64,000 nt of DNA from Streptomyces beigongshangae (GTDB taxonomy: Bacteria > Actinomycetota > Actinomycetes > Streptomycetales > Streptomycetaceae): the NCBI RefSeq assembly GCF_019710745.1, contig NZ_JAHKJW010000047.1:1-64000 (forward strand), written 5' to 3'. Under the pieces are notes generated by a model that was not told the DNA's origin, ran no database searches, and worked only from the letters and a program-made list of their open reading frames with translations. Below, piece after piece: positions 28,216-36,386 of the stretch (its first letter is position 1; every line of letters begins with the position of its first letter). Both the position numbers and the translations under genes were made by a program.

Positions 28216-28488
28216 TCAGTCGCCGGACGAGTACTTCCGCTGGAGGCTGTCTGCGTAATCGATCCGCTTCCGGACCTGTTCGGGCGTTTCCACTTGCCTT
28301 CTCTGCTCACGTTGCCGCTCGGTGAGGGGAGGGCCTGCTGAGGGTGTGTTCCCATCGCGGTCCGTCACTGTGAACTGACCGCCATGCCCTTCGCCTTCGT
28401 TCACGTCGTTCTGCGCAGTTGAGAGGGTGGAAGCACACACAAGCCCAACCCCCGAGAACACGCCGATGAGCACAGTCCTTCGGTGCAT
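28216..28488 (-). CDS. Small secreted protein
   Basis: A 90-residue protein with a signal peptide (MHRRTVLIGVFSGVGLVCAS, cleavage likely near residue 25, after TLSTAQ) followed by a short hydrophilic, highly charged tail (LTERQREQRRQVETPEQVRK). ATG 28488 has GAGGTGG upstream. A Cys at 18 could suggest a lipobox-like site, but the context is weak. No family was recognised. It sits between the HIT fragment and the IS256 element. Confidence 0.55.
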   Translation of the reverse strand: MHRRTVLIGVFSGVGLVCASTLSTAQNDVNEGEGHGGQFTVTDRDGNTPSAGPPLTERQREQRRQVETPEQVRKRIDYADSLQRKYSSGD

Positions 28489-28624
28489 GGCCACCTCAGT
28501 CCAGCTGGCTACGTGTGAGTCAGAAGAGTACTTCCTCTCAAGGGCCTGCCGACCGCAAAGAACAAGACCTTCAGCGACTGAGTAATGCTCAAGACCTGTG
28601 GATCGGCCTCGGGTTGGACGCGAA

Positions 28625-28701
28625 GGGCGTACCTTCCCGGGTGATCGATTGACTGGAATCGAGTAGGCCGACGTTGGCCCGTCGGCTGGGAAGGTACGCC
28701 C
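28625..28701. promoter_or_regulatory. Inverted repeat abutting the transposase start
   Basis: GGGCGTACCTTCCC (28625-28638) and GGGAAGGTACGCCC (28688-28701) are perfect 14-bp inverted repeats. The second ends one base before the transposase ATG (28702) and so contains its ribosome-binding site. An mRNA hairpin would mask translation initiation when transcription reads in from outside, a known way to limit transposase expression. It could also be a repressor site. Confidence 0.65.
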
Positions 28702-29955
28702 ATGCTCACGGTAGTCACCGAGGACGGCTCGACACGAAGCGGGTCCCTGATCGACGAGATCGTCCGGGAGGGCGCCAGGCGGATGCTGGCCGCCGCATTG
28801 GAGGCCGAAGTTGACGCCTACATAGCCGAGTTGGCCGACGAGAAGGACGAGCGCGGGCGGCGGCTCGTGGTCCGCAACGGACACCACCAGCCCCGGAACG
28901 TGACCACCGCGGCCGGGACGGCCGAGGTCAAAGCTCCACGCGTGAACGACAAGCGCATCGACGAGGAGACGGGCGAGCGCAAGCGGTTCTCCTCGGCGAT
29001 CCTGCCGCCCTGGGCAAGGAAGTCCCCGAAGATCAGCGAGGTGTTGCCGCTGCTCTACCTGCACGGCCTGTCCAGCGGCGACTTCGTGCCCGCGCTCGAG
29101 CAGTTCCTAGGCTCCTCCGCCGGCCTTTCCCCGGCCACCGTGACCCGGCTGACCACCCAGTGGCAGGCCGACCACAAGGCGTTCGGCGAGCGCGACCTGT
29201 CCGCCACGGACTACGTCTACGTCTGGGCCGACGGCATCCACCTGCGCATACGCCTGGAGGAGGCCAAGGCCGCAGTCCTGGTTGTGAGGGGCGTGCGCGC
29301 GGACGGCACCAAGGAACTGATCGCCATGGCCGACGGCTACCGGGAATCCGCGGAGTCCTGGGCGAGCCTGCTGCGGGATGCCGCCCGCCGGGGCATGCGC
29401 GCTCCCGTCCTCGCCGTCGGCGACGGCGCCCTCGGCCTCTGGAATGCGCTTCACGAGGTCTTCCCCGAAACCCGACACCAAAGGTATTGGGTTCACAAGA
29501 CGGCCAACGTCCTCGACAGCCTGCCCAAGTCGGCCCAGCCCGCGGCGAAGAAGGCCATCCAGGACATCTGCAACGCCGAGGACAAGGAGCACGCGGCCAG
29601 GGCTGTCAAGGCGTTCGAGAAACAGTACAAGGCGAAGTTCCCCAAGGCCGTCAAGAAGATCACAGATGATGAGGCCGAGCTGCTGGCCTTCTACGACTTC
29701 CCCGCCGAGCACTGGATCCATCTGCGGACCACGAACCCGATCGAGTCGACCTTCGCGACCGTGCGGCTGCGGACGAAGGTCACCAAGGGAGCCGGCTCCC
29801 GCGCGGCCGCCCTGGCGATGGTGTTCAAACTCGTCGAGTCCGCCCAGGCCCGATGGCGAGCCGTCAACGCACCCCACCTCGTCGCCCTGGTGAGGGCCGG
29901 AGCCCGCTTCGAACGCGGCGAGCCCCTCGAACGCCCCGAGACCCTCGCGGCATAA
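28702..29955 (+). CDS. IS256-family transposase, intact
   Basis: A 417-residue DDE transposase of the IS256/MULE-like group. Catalytic residues are Asp177 in VWADGIHLRIR, Asp241 in AVGDGALGLW and Glu348 in NPIESTFATVRLRT. The C/D(2)H-type insertion region with RYWVHKTANVLDSLPKS is present. The N-terminal DNA-binding part starts SLIDEIVREGARRMLAAALE. Length and motifs are full, so it is probably active. ATG 28702 immediately follows the inverted repeat. A 107-codon passenger follows 12 bp downstream. Confidence 0.92.
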   Translation: MLTVVTEDGSTRSGSLIDEIVREGARRMLAAALEAEVDAYIAELADEKDERGRRLVVRNGHHQPRNVTTAAGTAEVKAPRVNDKRIDEETGERKRFSSAILPPWARKSPKISEVLPLLYLHGLSSGDFVPALEQFLGSSAGLSPATVTRLTTQWQADHKAFGERDLSATDYVYVWADGIHLRIRLEEAKAAVLVVRGVRADGTKELIAMADGYRESAESWASLLRDAARRGMRAPVLAVGDGALGLWNALHEVFPETRHQRYWVHKTANVLDSLPKSAQPAAKKAIQDICNAEDKEHAARAVKAFEKQYKAKFPKAVKKITDDEAELLAFYDFPAEHWIHLRTTNPIESTFATVRLRTKVTKGAGSRAAALAMVFKLVESAQARWRAVNAPHLVALVRAGARFERGEPLERPETLAA

Positions 29956-29967
29956 GGTCAGCCCACC

Positions 29968-30291
29968 ATGACCGACTACGACACCTACGGCACCACCACA
30001 CACACCGCGAGTGAACTGGTCCGCCTCATCACCGGCCACCTCGATGTGGTCTTCACCGAGCGCGACAGTGACTACCGGGGCGTCTACCACCTCGCCCAGG
30101 GCACCTTCGGACGCATCGAGATCCAGCCGAACGCCATCCCCGGCGATGACGGCCAGGACGACCTCTACACCCCGGAACACCCGGCGGTCCGGGTCCTCCT
30201 GCTCACCGACACCCCGGCCCCAGAGCCCACCCTGCACACCCGCCTGGGCACCATCCCAGGTCTCGTGCACCTGAGCCGCGAATCATGGTGA
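29968..30291 (+). CDS. Passenger protein of the IS256 element, unknown
   Basis: A 107-residue acidic protein (MTDYDTYGTTTHTASELVRL and on) with FTERDSDYRGVYHLAQGTFG in the middle. It starts 12 bp after the transposase stop and ends just inside the right terminal repeat, so it moves with the element. No family or catalytic motif was recognised. It may be an accessory or regulatory factor of transposition, or a neutral cargo gene. Confidence 0.6.
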   Translation: MTDYDTYGTTTHTASELVRLITGHLDVVFTERDSDYRGVYHLAQGTFGRIEIQPNAIPGDDGQDDLYTPEHPAVRVLLLTDTPAPEPTLHTRLGTIPGLVHLSRESW

Positions 30292-30331
30292 GCCGCTGCT
30301 GACCCACAACTCTTGACAATTACTCCAGAGT

Positions 30332-30368
30332 AGGCCCGTACCCCGACGCATCGTCGGGGTACGGGCCT
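30332..30368. terminator. Strong terminator hairpin
   Basis: A perfect 17-bp stem: AGGCCCGTACCCCGACG (30332-30348) with CGTCGGGGTACGGGCCT (30352-30368) and a CAT loop. It lies just outside the IS256 element and between convergent genes. It probably terminates the downstream minus-strand secreted-protein genes and any read-out from the element. Confidence 0.82.
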
Positions 30369-30387
30369 GTGCCGGTTGATCACGGTG

Positions 30388-30615
30388 TCAGAGCATTCCG
30401 GTGGCCGTCACATCCTCCTTGCCAACAGCGGCCTCAAGAAGCGCGACGGCGTCGGCCTCGTACTGGTCGCAGTAGGCAAGGTGGTCGCTGACGTTGAACG
30501 GGGCGCCCTTCGCGGTGAGTGTGAACCCGGCCAGGACCGTGTCCGCTGGCCCTCCAGGGGGCGGTGAGGTGGTCGACGTCGCGGTCGGTGTGGCGGGTGG
30601 CTCTGTCAACGCCAA
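30388..30615 (-). CDS. Hypothetical 75-residue protein
   Basis: It opens with TTG 30615, one base after the stop of the peptidoglycan-binding gene, and ends just before the strong terminator. The product is a Thr/Pro-rich N-terminus (EPPATPTATSTTSPPPGG) followed by a compact stretch, TLTAKGAPFNVSDHLAYCDQ. No family was recognised. Codon use is plausible, but the start is uncertain and it may be a leftover of a longer gene. Confidence 0.35.
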   Translation of the reverse strand: MALTEPPATPTATSTTSPPPGGPADTVLAGFTLTAKGAPFNVSDHLAYCDQYEADAVALLEAAVGKEDVTATGML

Positions 30616-30616
30616 T

Positions 30617-31099
30617 TCAATTGCGTATGCAGCGGCCAGTGAACCTTCCGTTTTCGTAGTACTCCGGCCAGCGCATGGCGTAACTCGAGTTCGGCCCGAA
30701 GACGCCGTCGGCGGTGACCCCGGCCCTCCTCTGCGCCGCGCGCAGGGCCCGCTTGGTCGCGGGGCCGAAGCTCATGTCCACGCTGATCCTCGCCCCGTAG
30801 CAGCGGACCAGCCCGGCTTGTAGCGCCGTCACACCCAGAGTCCGATGGCCCTGCCTGAGCACGCAACTGCGGCCGCTGGACCCGTAGCCTGGCAGGGTCA
30901 TGTGCCCATCGCTTGTGCGCTGTTGAATGCCGTACTCGCAGATGGGCAGGCGCGCTGCGGCCGCTTCTGTCCGGGCCGTCTGTGCGGGCCGAGCGGTGGC
31001 TGCGGCAGCGTGGTCGGCGGCCGCCGTGGGCGGGACGAGAAGTCCTGCCCCGAGAGCCACAGCAGCCGCAGATAGTGGAATTCGGGTGTTCAACTGCAC
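30617..31099 (-). CDS. Secreted peptidoglycan-binding-domain protein
   Basis: A 160-residue exported protein. The signal peptide is MQLNTRIPLSAAAVALGAGL with an Ala-rich cleavage region ending at about 29 (PPTAAAD). The C-terminal half is a PG_binding_1-like fold: VTALQAGLVRCYGARISVD, FGPATKRALRAAQRR and GVTADGVFGPNS. GTG 31099 is chosen because GGAGGA lies 8 bases upstream and the resulting N-terminus is a clean signal peptide. The longer frame back to 31207 adds 36 residues without that feature. It probably binds the cell wall. Four Cys in the mature part may form disulfides. Confidence 0.75.
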   Translation of the reverse strand: MQLNTRIPLSAAAVALGAGLLVPPTAAADHAAAATARPAQTARTEAAAARLPICEYGIQQRTSDGHMTLPGYGSSGRSCVLRQGHRTLGVTALQAGLVRCYGARISVDMSFGPATKRALRAAQRRAGVTADGVFGPNSSYAMRWPEYYENGRFTGRCIRN

Positions 31100-31265
31100 G
31101 ATTGGTGTCCTCCAGTGATTGGAGCCGCTGTCCGTCCGTGACTGCACGGACAACCGGCAGTCGTCCTGGTAAAGGCACGACGCTGGCAGCGGCGCATTCC
31201 CGTTCAAGTTCGGTGACCGGCCGCACGACGGCCGGACTCATCAGGCCGCTCTCGCCAGGCGGCTT

Positions 31266-31649
31266 TCACCAGCAGGTGCCGCCGTTGGAGGTGGACTTCC
31301 CCCAGTCGAAGTTGTCGAGGGACATCCAGCCGTACGTCTGTGTATTCGCGATGCGCGCGTACACCCACCAGTTGCCGCTGGAGTTCTGCACCCAGCAGTG
31401 GAAGTACAGCTTGGTGCCCTTCTCGACGCGGGTGACGTTGTCGCAGTACGAGTACCACATGTTCTTGAGGTTGTAGGTGCCTGCCATGATCCCGTGCCCC
31501 GTGTCGACATTGCGGCCCGACTGGGTGTTGCACACTGCCGCCGATGCCGAGTTCGGGGCTGCGGTCGCGGTCGAGGCGGACACTCCGCCGAGTCCGGTGA
31601 CGAGGGCAAGGGCCGTCATGGTGACGGCGAGCTTCCTCTGAATCTGCAT
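31266..31649 (-). CDS. Secreted SH3-like small protein
   Basis: A 127-residue exported protein. The signal peptide is at 1-31 (LAVTMTALALVTGLGGVSAS, then TATAAP). The mature part has the pattern of a bacterial SH3-like domain: GTYNLKNMWYSYCDNVTRV, KLYFHCWVQNSSGNWWVYAR, then YGWMSLDNF. Three Cys in the mature region suggest disulfides. AGAGAGGAACGAC precedes ATG 31649. Such domains bind cell-wall or protein ligands. No catalytic domain is attached. It is the first of a run of minus-strand secreted genes ending at the 30332 hairpin. Confidence 0.75.
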   Translation of the reverse strand: MQIQRKLAVTMTALALVTGLGGVSASTATAAPNSASAAVCNTQSGRNVDTGHGIMAGTYNLKNMWYSYCDNVTRVEKGTKLYFHCWVQNSSGNWWVYARIANTQTYGWMSLDNFDWGKSTSNGGTCW

Positions 31650-32116
31650 GTCGTTCCTCTCTGATCTGCGGTGTTTGGCGGTTGGCGCCGTGTGTCCCCG
31701 GGCTGTGTGAACCGGGGCGGTTCAATCACCTGTTTTTCCGTCAAGGCGGCTATTGGGGGCGTCCTGGATCGAGTTCACCGCGTTTGGGGTTGTTGCACAG
31801 CCGTGTCCCGGGCGTGAAACAAAGCAGGTCGGGTCGTAGGACGTCACCTGACGAGGCTGCGCGCAGGTGGCGGTGCGATCAGTTCGAGCGCGAGCGCACA
31901 TTCTCTTCCTGGTCAGATCCTTCATCCGTGGTGCTGATGCGTGGATAGCGCTGCGCTGCAGATGCTTAGAACGTACGGTCCGCCGCGTACGACCCGCGTC
32001 CCACGCGGGGTTGAACTCTTGTGCGGACCAGCGCGGTAGCCACGCGGTTCCTACAACTTCCGTGGTACCGCGAGAGTTTGACGCCCATCCACCGGAACCG
32101 GCTTTACGCTGCTGCA
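31650..32116. other. Gene-free divergent intergenic region
   Basis: 467 bp between the divergent SH3-like gene and histidine kinase gene. No gene was seen. It must hold both promoters, but I cannot point to convincing elements. Apparent reading frames here have no coding character. Confidence 0.5.
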
Positions 32117-33268
32117 ATGCGGATCCGCCCCCTCGCCGTCGACACACTGCTGGCGGCGGCGCTCACCAGTGTGGCCGTACTGCTGGGACCGGAAGCCGCG
32201 CGCCAGGGCCAGAACCCACTCGACAAGACCGCCTACACGCTGGTGGTCCTGGTCCACCTGCCGCTCGTGGCTCGCATCCGGGCCCCTGTCGTGGTCTGCT
32301 GCCTCGTGCACGCGACATGGCTGGTGTACATCACCGCCGGCTACTGGCCCGTGGTGTGCAGCTTCGGCCCCATGCTCGCCGTCTACACCGTCGCCTCCCT
32401 GCGAGCCCTCCGAGTCTCCATCCCCTGCGCCGCGCTGATGGGCGGGGTCTGGATCTATGCGGGCGCGGTAACCCACACCGACTCATGGCCGTCCGTCGTC
32501 GGGCAGGCCGTGGTTTACCCGGCGGTGCTGTGGCGGTTCGGCGTCGTCGCCCGCCGAACGACCGAGCTGACGCGGCAGTTACGGCGCGAACAAGCCGAGA
32601 GGGCCCAGCGCGAGGTGGCCGAGGAACGCGGCCGCATCGCCCGCGAACTGCACGACGTGGTCGCCCATCACATGTCCGTGATCTCCGTGCAGACCGGTCT
32701 CGCCCGGTTCGTCTTCGACACCGACCGCCAGACCGCGCGTACCGCACTTGACACCATCGGTGCCACCGGCAAGGAGGCTCTCGAAGAGCTGCGCCGCATG
32801 CTCATGGTGCTGCGCGCCGCCGACGATGGCGCCCCGGGCGGGCCGATGCCAGGCCTGGCCCGTATCGAGGAGATGGCCGAACGCCTCCGATCCGGCGGGC
32901 TCCCGGTCGTCCTGAGTGTCGAGGGCACTCCGCGCCCGCTCGCCCCCGGCATCGAACTGTGTGCCTATCGCGTGGTGCAGGAAGCACTCACCAACGTCCT
33001 GAAACACGCGCCCGGCGCGAGCGCGGAGGTACGGCTGAGGTATGACTCGCATCACGTGACTGTTTCGGTCACGGACGACGGAGTGGGGGTGATTCCGGAC
33101 AGAGTACGAACTGATGGCGGGCATGGCTTGCTGGGCATGCGTGAGCGGGCCAAGCTCTACGGCGGGCAGATCAGCATCGGCCCGCAGGAGCAAGGGGGCT
33201 TCGCCGTGCGGCTGGCCCTACCGACCTCCGCGCGGGCCGCAGGGCGGGGGGATGACGCCACCACATGA
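32117..33268 (+). CDS. Sensor histidine kinase (HisKA_3 type)
   Basis: A 383-residue membrane kinase. Four to five hydrophobic segments fill residues 8-145 with almost no extracellular loop, so it senses within or near the membrane. The dimerisation/phosphoacceptor helix is ERGRIARELHDVVAHHMSVI (His179). The HATPase domain has DDGVGVIPDR and GGHGLLGMRERAKLYGG. ATG 32117 (MRIRPLAVD) is preferred to 32021, because the extra residues are not membrane-like. It overlaps the response-regulator start by ATGA, so translation is coupled. The signal is unknown. Confidence 0.87.
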   Translation: MRIRPLAVDTLLAAALTSVAVLLGPEAARQGQNPLDKTAYTLVVLVHLPLVARIRAPVVVCCLVHATWLVYITAGYWPVVCSFGPMLAVYTVASLRALRVSIPCAALMGGVWIYAGAVTHTDSWPSVVGQAVVYPAVLWRFGVVARRTTELTRQLRREQAERAQREVAEERGRIARELHDVVAHHMSVISVQTGLARFVFDTDRQTARTALDTIGATGKEALEELRRMLMVLRAADDGAPGGPMPGLARIEEMAERLRSGGLPVVLSVEGTPRPLAPGIELCAYRVVQEALTNVLKHAPGASAEVRLRYDSHHVTVSVTDDGVGVIPDRVRTDGGHGLLGMRERAKLYGGQISIGPQEQGGFAVRLALPTSARAAGRGDDATT

Positions 33269-33922
33269 CCACCGTGCTTGTCGCCGACGACCAGTTCCCC
33301 ATTCGCGCTGGACTGGTCGGGCTGCTGCGCGCCGCACCCGGCATCGAGGTGGTCGGCGAGGCGAGCGACGGCACGGAGGCCGTGGCGCTCGCCTCCGAGA
33401 CCGCTCCTGAGGTGATCCTGATGGACATCCGGATGCCCGGTATGAACGGCATCGACGCCACCGAACGCATCCTCGCCCAGGCCGCCGACCCCCCCGCCCC
33501 GCATCCCGGTGCTGACCACCCTCGACCTCGACGAGTACGTGTACGGGGCGCTGCGCGCCGGAGCATCCGGGTTCCTGCTCAAGGACTCCGGACCCGAACG
33601 GCTGCTCGCCGCGGTCGCCGCGGTCGCCGGTGGCGACGCGCTCTTCGCGCCCAGCGTCACCCGCCGCCTGGTCGAGGCGTACGCCCGCCAGACCGCCAGC
33701 GAACAGCCCGCGGACCTGGATGCATTGACCTCCCGTGAGCTGGAGGTGCTGAAACTGATCGCCCGCGGTCTGTCCAACCTTGAGATCGCCGACCGCCTCT
33801 ACATCAGCGAGGCGACCGTCAAGACCCACCTCAACCGCACGATGACCAAGCTGGACCTGGACAGCAGAGCACAAGCGGTAGTGGTGGCGTACGAATCGGG
33901 CCTCGTGGCCCCGGGGAGATAA
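33265..33922 (+). pseudogene. LuxR-type response regulator, frameshifted in a C7 tract
   Basis: The receiver domain is normal through VILMDIRMPGM (phosphoacceptor Asp54) and LAQAADPP. The frame then changes at a run of seven C at 33489-33495. The rest, PVLTTLDLDEYVYGALRAGA to the LuxR-type HTH (LTSRELEVLKLIARGLSNLE, then ATVKTHLNRTMTKL), lies in another frame. Removing one C restores a single 218-codon protein. So this is a sequencing error, a fixed mutation or a phase-variable tract. Everything else looks healthy, including the ATGA coupling to the kinase. Confidence 0.82.
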
Positions 33923-34070
33923 AGGCCGCGCTCTGGCGGCTCCATATGGGTGTGGAAGTTCCGTTCGGCCCTACTGCGGCCACACGGACCAGTAACAGCA
34001 CACGTCAAGCCGTGGCTGGGGCTGGGGAAGGTATTAGCTTGACTCTGTGGGGGTCTTGGTGTCGGCGGAG

Positions 34071-34640
34071 TCAACTGCCGAAGGTGCGCCAGGACTTGGG
34101 GCGAGGGATCTCGCGTTGGTCGAGGTAGTTCTGGAAGGCAGTCGGCCGGCGGGGCGTGGAGGCTTCCTCGGCCGGTGTCAGTCCGCTGAGGCGCTCGATG
34201 TTGACGGCGATGGCCGTCAGGACGTGCTGGATGTGGGCCTTTCCCTGTCCTCGGTAGCGGCAGCGTCGCATGCCGTGTCCATGGGCGAACTCGTTGACCG
34301 TGCCCTCCACTCCGGAGCGGACCGCATAGCGGGCCTTCCAGTCAGGCGTCTGCTGCTCGGCGCGGACGCGGAGCTGCAGCTCGTGGAGCTCGCGTGGAGG
34401 GAAGCCCACGGTGCGGACGTTGTCGGCCGTGCTGGTGCACTGGGCGCGTGCCGGGCAGGGACGGCATTGGCTCTTGGCGAACCTGGCCACGATCAGTGGG
34501 GCCGCGGTGGGCGAGGAGGTCGGGTAGGGGCCGTGCCAGCCCGCGCTGACCTGCCCCTGCGGGCAGGTGACGGGCCGGGGCCGCGGCTGGTTCCGCCGGC
34601 GGCCCTGACGACACCCTCCGCATCCGGTGCGACCACGAGC
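34071..34640 (-). pseudogene. IS1182-type transposase C-terminal fragment
   Basis: The minus-strand frame reads VTCPQGQVSAGWHGPYP, then VARFAKSQCRPCPARAQC, YAVRSGVEGTVNEFAHGHGM and RRCRYRGQGKAHIQHVLTAI. This is the Cys-rich loop plus the catalytic Glu end (GVEGT) of an IS1182-family DDE transposase. No N-terminal part was found upstream, where an unrelated gene begins at 34672. It is a remnant only. Confidence 0.72.
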
Positions 34641-34671
34641 TCGGGTGCGGAGGGCCGCATCCGCAGCAGGA

Positions 34672-35355
34672 CTACGCGGGTACCGGCGCCGGGGGCAGCG
34701 AGGCGAGCGGGGAGCGCCGGCCTTTCTCCACCGCGCGCAGCTGCTCCCAGTCGACCTCGGGGTGGGCGGGGACGATCGCGTCGACGGACGCCGTGGTGTA
34801 GAGCGCGACGTCGACGGCTCCGGCCCTGCTGGTGTCGAAGCGGACCTCGATCGACTGCGGGGAGCGGACCCATCCGAGTCGGACCATGTGGCCGAAGTCG
34901 GCGCGGCGAACCCGAAGGCGGGCGGCGGCCTGCTCGGGTCCGAGCGGGGTGTCGGCGGCGACCAGGTCCGCCAGGTCCTCGCGGCGGCAGACCTCCGCGA
35001 CCTGGTCGGGGTGGTGCAGCGTCCCGTCCGGGTTCGCGCTCAGGTCGGCCAGGAGGCCGCGGTCGACGAACCGGCGCACCACGAAGGCGGTGAGGTTCGC
35101 CTTCTCGCCGATCACGTTCGGGGTGCCGAGCGCGTCGGCGATCCGGTCGGCCGCCGCGCCGCCGGAGATGGGCGGAGAGGGCATCGCGGCCCGGATGGCG
35201 TCGGCATCCAGAGCCTCCACGGCGGCCCGGGACCACTGGCAGGACGACGCGTCCGGGGCCGGGATCAGGCCGGTGTGCCGGGCCCACCGGAAGGCGGCTG
35301 CGGGCACCTTCAACCGCTTGGCGGCCTGTCCCGCGTCGTACTCGGTTCGTCGCAT
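34672..35355 (-). CDS. Helix-turn-helix hypothetical protein
   Basis: A 227-residue soluble protein, conserved-looking but of unknown role. The N-terminus MRRTEYDAGQAAKRLKVPAA resembles a MerR/AlpA-type DNA-binding helix pair. A similar module seems repeated at about 138-160 (LGPEQAAARLRVRRADFGHM). Between them is a possible small domain with NVIGEKANLTAFVVRRFVD. Related proteins occur near integrated elements in Streptomyces. ATG 35355 is followed by coherent coding sequence. It is divergent from the 35606 gene. Function, probably DNA binding, is inferred only. Confidence 0.6.
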   Translation of the reverse strand: MRRTEYDAGQAAKRLKVPAAAFRWARHTGLIPAPDASSCQWSRAAVEALDADAIRAAMPSPPISGGAAADRIADALGTPNVIGEKANLTAFVVRRFVDRGLLADLSANPDGTLHHPDQVAEVCRREDLADLVAADTPLGPEQAAARLRVRRADFGHMVRLGWVRSPQSIEVRFDTSRAGAVDVALYTTASVDAIVPAHPEVDWEQLRAVEKGRRSPLASLPPAPVPA

Positions 35356-35605
35356 GAGATCACCTCTCGCTCATTCGCCGGAATCAGCGGACATAACATG
35401 ACAGAACACATGAAAAGCTGTCAAGACCCCTTGAAAACAGGCAAGTTGGACACGCACCGCTAGGACTGCGCCCGCGTACACGAAGGAAAATCACCCGCCC
35501 GGATGGCAGGGCGACGGCCCGCCCGTCCGCGGTATTGACCGGGCGTGCAGGGCGCGGGACGGTCGTCACGCAACTCCGCGCAACCGGCTCGCTTCGGAGG
35601 GGATC

Positions 35606-35860
35606 ATGGCGTTACTTTTCTTCGGCACGGACCCGAACTCGGGCGGAGGGAACTGCCCGGCGGTGTGGGTGGACACCGACACCGCCCAGGGCCCGGAACT
35701 GGTTCTGCAGGGCAAGTTCGCCGACGCGGCGACCCGGGCCACCTGCCGTCAGGACAGTCCGCCCGCAGACGACGAGGGGATCGTCCGGATCCCGCTCAGC
35801 ATGGTGGAGCAGATCAGGAGGGCGTGCGATGCCGCAGAGGCCGCCGGCACCCAGCTTTGA
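35606..35860 (+). CDS. Small hypothetical protein next to DUF6879 gene
   Basis: An 84-residue acidic protein (MALLFFGTDPNSGGGNCPAV and on) with a perfect GGAGGGG ribosome-binding site. The start of the next gene lies 31 bp inside its 3' end, so the two are translationally coupled. In Streptomyces such small partners precede DUF6879 and XRE/DUF5753 genes, the same plan as whiJ-type loci. No catalytic motif was seen. The role is presumed to be as a small partner of the downstream regulator. Confidence 0.65.
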   Translation: MALLFFGTDPNSGGGNCPAVWVDTDTAQGPELVLQGKFADAATRATCRQDSPPADDEGIVRIPLSMVEQIRRACDAAEAAGTQL

Positions 35861-36356
35861 GGACCTGCTCAACTCCGCCCAGGCCCACGCCCTGCACCTG
35901 GAGCTCCGCGACGTCTACGCCGTGGGGGAGGAGCGCGAGGTCTACGACGCCTTCCTGCGCGATGGGAGCGTGCCCGCGGACGACTCGGACTACTGGAGCG
36001 GATGGCTGCCCCTGGTGAAGCGGACCGTCGCCCGCGGGGTGAAGGTCCGCCGGGCCCGGATCGTCTCCGAGCCCGTCACCGACTACATCCGCTTCGAGCA
36101 CGCCATTACCGATGCGAACCTCCGCGCCGGCGAACAGGTCCGCTGGCTGCCCCGCCGCCGCGCCTCCACTCTCGCCCTGCCGGGCAACGACTTCTGGCTC
36201 ATCGACGACCGCATCGTGCGGTGGAATCTGTTCTCCGGTGACGGCCAGGCCCTCGAGCCCGACCACACCGACGACCCGCAGGCCATCAAGCTGTGCGTGG
36301 AGGCGTTCCGTACGGTGTGGGACCTGGCCACCGAGCACGCCGACTACCGCATCTGA
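35829..36356 (+). CDS. DUF6879-family protein
   Basis: A 175-residue cytoplasmic protein. The signature runs FEDLLNSAQAHALHLELRDV (N-terminus), WLPLVKRTVARGVKVRRARI, then PVTDYIRFEHAITDANLRAG, LPGNDFWLIDD and RWNLFSGDG. It matches DUF6879 proteins that sit beside XRE/DUF5753 regulators. ATG 35829 is used. The longer frame from 35535 runs through the upstream gene in another frame. It forms part of a three-gene unit with the genes on either side. Molecular function is unknown. Confidence 0.78.
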   Translation: MPQRPPAPSFEDLLNSAQAHALHLELRDVYAVGEEREVYDAFLRDGSVPADDSDYWSGWLPLVKRTVARGVKVRRARIVSEPVTDYIRFEHAITDANLRAGEQVRWLPRRRASTLALPGNDFWLIDDRIVRWNLFSGDGQALEPDHTDDPQAIKLCVEAFRTVWDLATEHADYRI

Positions 36357-36386
36357 CCGACGCGCAACCCAAGGGCCACGCACCTC

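Larger units (their letters stand above)
28580..30325 (+). mobile_element. IS256-family element with passenger gene
   Basis: The ends are imperfect 25-bp terminal inverted repeats: 28580-28604 (begins GAGTAATGCTCAAGACC) and 30301-30325 (its complement begins GAGTAATTGTCAAGAG), with 20 of 25 bases identical. Inside are the transposase (28702-29955) and a 107-codon passenger (29968-30291). Total length is about 1.75 kb. The flanking 8-mers share only 5 of 8 bases, so no clear target duplication was found. That suggests an old insertion or a boundary one or two bases off. Confidence 0.75.

Noticed and set aside
28625-28701. The 14-bp inverted repeat considered as the IS256 terminal repeat
   Set aside because: The copy at 28688-28701 abuts the transposase start, and a better pair of ends exists at 28580-28604 and 30301-30325.
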